Source of the DNA: Spirochaetales bacterium | GTDB lineage: Bacteria; Spirochaetota; Spirochaetia; DSM-2461 | NCBI GenBank assembly: GCA_002748225.1 | Contig: PDRU01000087.1 | Span: 1-7,707 of the forward strand | Direction: 5' to 3' | Length of the DNA: 7,707 nt | In this document: one piece after another, positions 7,006-7,707 of the stretch | How the letters are laid out: each line of letters starts with the position of its first letter | How positions within the stretch are numbered: position 1 is the stretch's first letter | Notes under the pieces: generated by a model | Database searches by the model: none | Seen by the model: the letters and a program-made list of their open reading frames with translations, nothing else | Told to the model about the DNA's origin: nothing | Position numbers and translations under genes: made by a program

Positions 7006-7008
7006 GAC

Positions 7009-7299
7009 ATGCGCGTTACCGCGGGCCTGACGTCCCGCCGCCCGAGGCGTCTGAATACAAATCTTCTGGTATTGGAAACTCCGGCCTGGGTAAGAATTGT
7101 TTACGGCAGCATTGCGGTTCTTATTATTACAGCAGCCCTGATCGCCGGTAATTTCCCCGAAGATCTCCAGGGCGGCCGCCTGAGCGGAACCATGCTGCTG
7201 GCCGCGTTCGCGGCTGCAGCGGCATGGAAGGCCGCCTCCGACCAGATTCACCGGAAGTTACGCGGCCGCCCCTCAGTGCCCGAACCGCCCCGCCGATAA
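7009..7299 (+). CDS. Small two-TM membrane protein, function unknown
   Basis: This 96-aa product is not one I recognise. An Arg-rich N-terminus (about 1-20) is followed by TM1 at about 27-46, a short loop with GNFPEDLQGGRLSG (47-60), TM2 at about 61-76 (Ala-rich), and an Arg/Pro-rich tail to residue 96. Both ends should be cytoplasmic by the positive-inside rule. It starts 3 nt after the OppF-type stop and ends 2 nt before ATG 7302, so it probably shares the operon transcript. The tail after TM2 looks like low-complexity GC-rich translation. It may be the first half of a gene that continues in the -1 frame as the next ORF. It is not a known importer component and need not function with the transporter. 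Confidence 0.55.
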   Translation: MRVTAGLTSRRPRRLNTNLLVLETPAWVRIVYGSIAVLIITAALIAGNFPEDLQGGRLSGTMLLAAFAAAAAWKAASDQIHRKLRGRPSVPEPPRR

Positions 7300-7301
7300 A
7301 G

Positions 7302-7616
7302 ATGGAAATACAACCTGAAATACGGGAAAGTCTGCTTATCTTCGGAGTTCGTATCAGCAGCCGGAGGATCGGAGCTCTTGCTGATGCCCGTGCGCTGCGC
7401 CTGATAAGCCTGCCCCTGGGGCCCGGCCGCCGCCCCGGCGGCTCAGCCCGGCGCGTCATTTGCAAGCTGAGCCTGGTAGGAAAGGGTTTCGATATCTACA
7501 TTGAAGAAAGTTCCAGTCACAACCATCTGCTTGTTAAAGCCGGAGAGCTGGGAGCCATGCTGGAACTTCCTGTTATAGATGCAGGGAATACGGCCCGGCC
7601 GCAGTTTCTCCAATGA
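7302..7616 (+). CDS. Small soluble beta-rich protein or C-terminal half of a split gene, function unknown
   Basis: The product is 104 aa from ATG 7302, which lies 2 nt after the preceding stop (TAAAGATG). No good Shine-Dalgarno is visible, so translation would depend on coupling. The frame stays open upstream to 7224 inside the preceding ORF. It has beta-like stretches (SLLIFGVRIS at 10-19, ALRLISLPL at 31-39, RVICKLSLVGKGFDIYIEE at 51-69), a Gly/Arg/Pro-rich linker at 40-50, and a final helix and strand (LLVKAGELGAMLELPVID at 76-93). This resembles the PH-like cytoplasmic half of small proteins with two N-terminal TM segments. That impression comes from residue pattern, not a recognised family. 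If correct, this and the preceding ORF would be one protein of about 200 aa broken by a frameshift. Confidence 0.5.
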   Translation: MEIQPEIRESLLIFGVRISSRRIGALADARALRLISLPLGPGRRPGGSARRVICKLSLVGKGFDIYIEESSSHNHLLVKAGELGAMLELPVIDAGNTARPQFLQ

Positions 7617-7707
7617 ACAGATACAATTGACAGCTGTCTTCTACTGGTTCATCCTTAAAAATATCCTGAAGCTCAAGCTCAAAATCACCTTGAACAGAAT
7701 CTCCAAT
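7573..7707 (-). CDS. Possible 3' end of a convergent gene, partial
   Basis: On the minus strand a frame is open from the window edge for 44 codons to a TAA at 7575-7573. It encodes an acidic stretch (DFELELQDIFKDEPVEDS) ending in PYSLHL. Its third codon positions are mostly A/T, unlike the GC-ending codons of the operon. If real, it overlaps the end of the + strand ORF by 44 nt in convergent orientation. A + strand frame over the same bases is also open to the edge, so this call is weak. I recognise no family. Confidence 0.22.
   Translation of the reverse strand: MGDSVQGDFELELQDIFKDEPVEDSCQLYLFIGETAAGPYSLHL
7617..7707. other. AT-richer right edge with a 10-bp palindrome
   Basis: Composition drops in GC compared with the operon. 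GACAGCTGTC at 7629-7638 is a perfect palindrome with no loop and no T-run, so it is not a convincing terminator. AAGCTC is directly repeated at 7669-7674 and 7675-7680. No operon-ending terminator is visible before the window ends. Confidence 0.35.

Noticed and set aside
7224..7301. ATG 7224 as the start of the last + strand ORF
   Set aside because: It would overlap the membrane-protein ORF by 76 nt, with no ribosome binding site and a Pro/Arg-rich N-terminus; ATG 7302 directly after the upstream stop fits coupling better.
7629..7638. GACAGCTGTC palindrome as an operon terminator
   Set aside because: It has no loop and no T-tract, and the stem is too short for intrinsic termination.

Overview
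The window holds one complete oligopeptide/dipeptide-type (Opp/Dpp, peptide/nickel family) ABC importer operon. All recognisable genes are on the + strand, in the order substrate-binding protein, OppB-type permease, OppC-type permease, OppD-type ATPase, OppF-type ATPase. Two small tightly coupled ORFs of unknown function follow. By eye the DNA is moderately GC-rich, with CCGG/GGCC-rich coding sequence. The signal peptide ending in Ala-Gly-Gly-Gly-Ser-Glu-Glu with no lipobox cysteine is a pattern I associate with binding proteins of Spirochaetaceae. The best guess is a free-living Spirochaeta-like bacterium; this rests on sequence style alone.

Layout: 1-251 is a GC-rich to mixed stretch with no recognisable gene. 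252-360 is an AT-rich leader with a plausible sigma-70-type promoter and a good Shine-Dalgarno site. 361-2226 encodes the binding protein. 2227-2291 is a short gap with a strong GC-rich hairpin, probably setting a high ratio of binding protein to membrane components. 2292-7005 encodes the two permeases and two ATPases, packed with gaps of 1 and 8 nt and an 8-nt overlap. 7009-7299 (two-TM membrane protein) and 7302-7616 (soluble, beta-rich) follow at 3 and 2 nt; they may be two coupled genes or one frameshifted gene. 7617-7707 is AT-richer and unresolved, and may contain the 3' end of a convergent minus-strand gene.

Expected workings: the binding protein captures a peptide or similar ligand in the periplasm and delivers it to the OppB-OppC channel. 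OppD and OppF hydrolyse ATP on the cytoplasmic side; both have complete Walker A, Q-loop, signature, Walker B and H-loop motifs. Each ATPase ends in an oligopeptide-type C-terminal domain with the same C-x5-C-x6-C-x17-C cysteine pattern.

This is a known system type, not a new one. The unusual parts are additions to standard components: a hydrophobic N-terminal extension on OppB with no visible ribosome binding site, a long insert after TM1 of OppC, a charged probable coiled-coil insert between Walker A and the Q-loop of OppF, and the possible split gene at the operon end.
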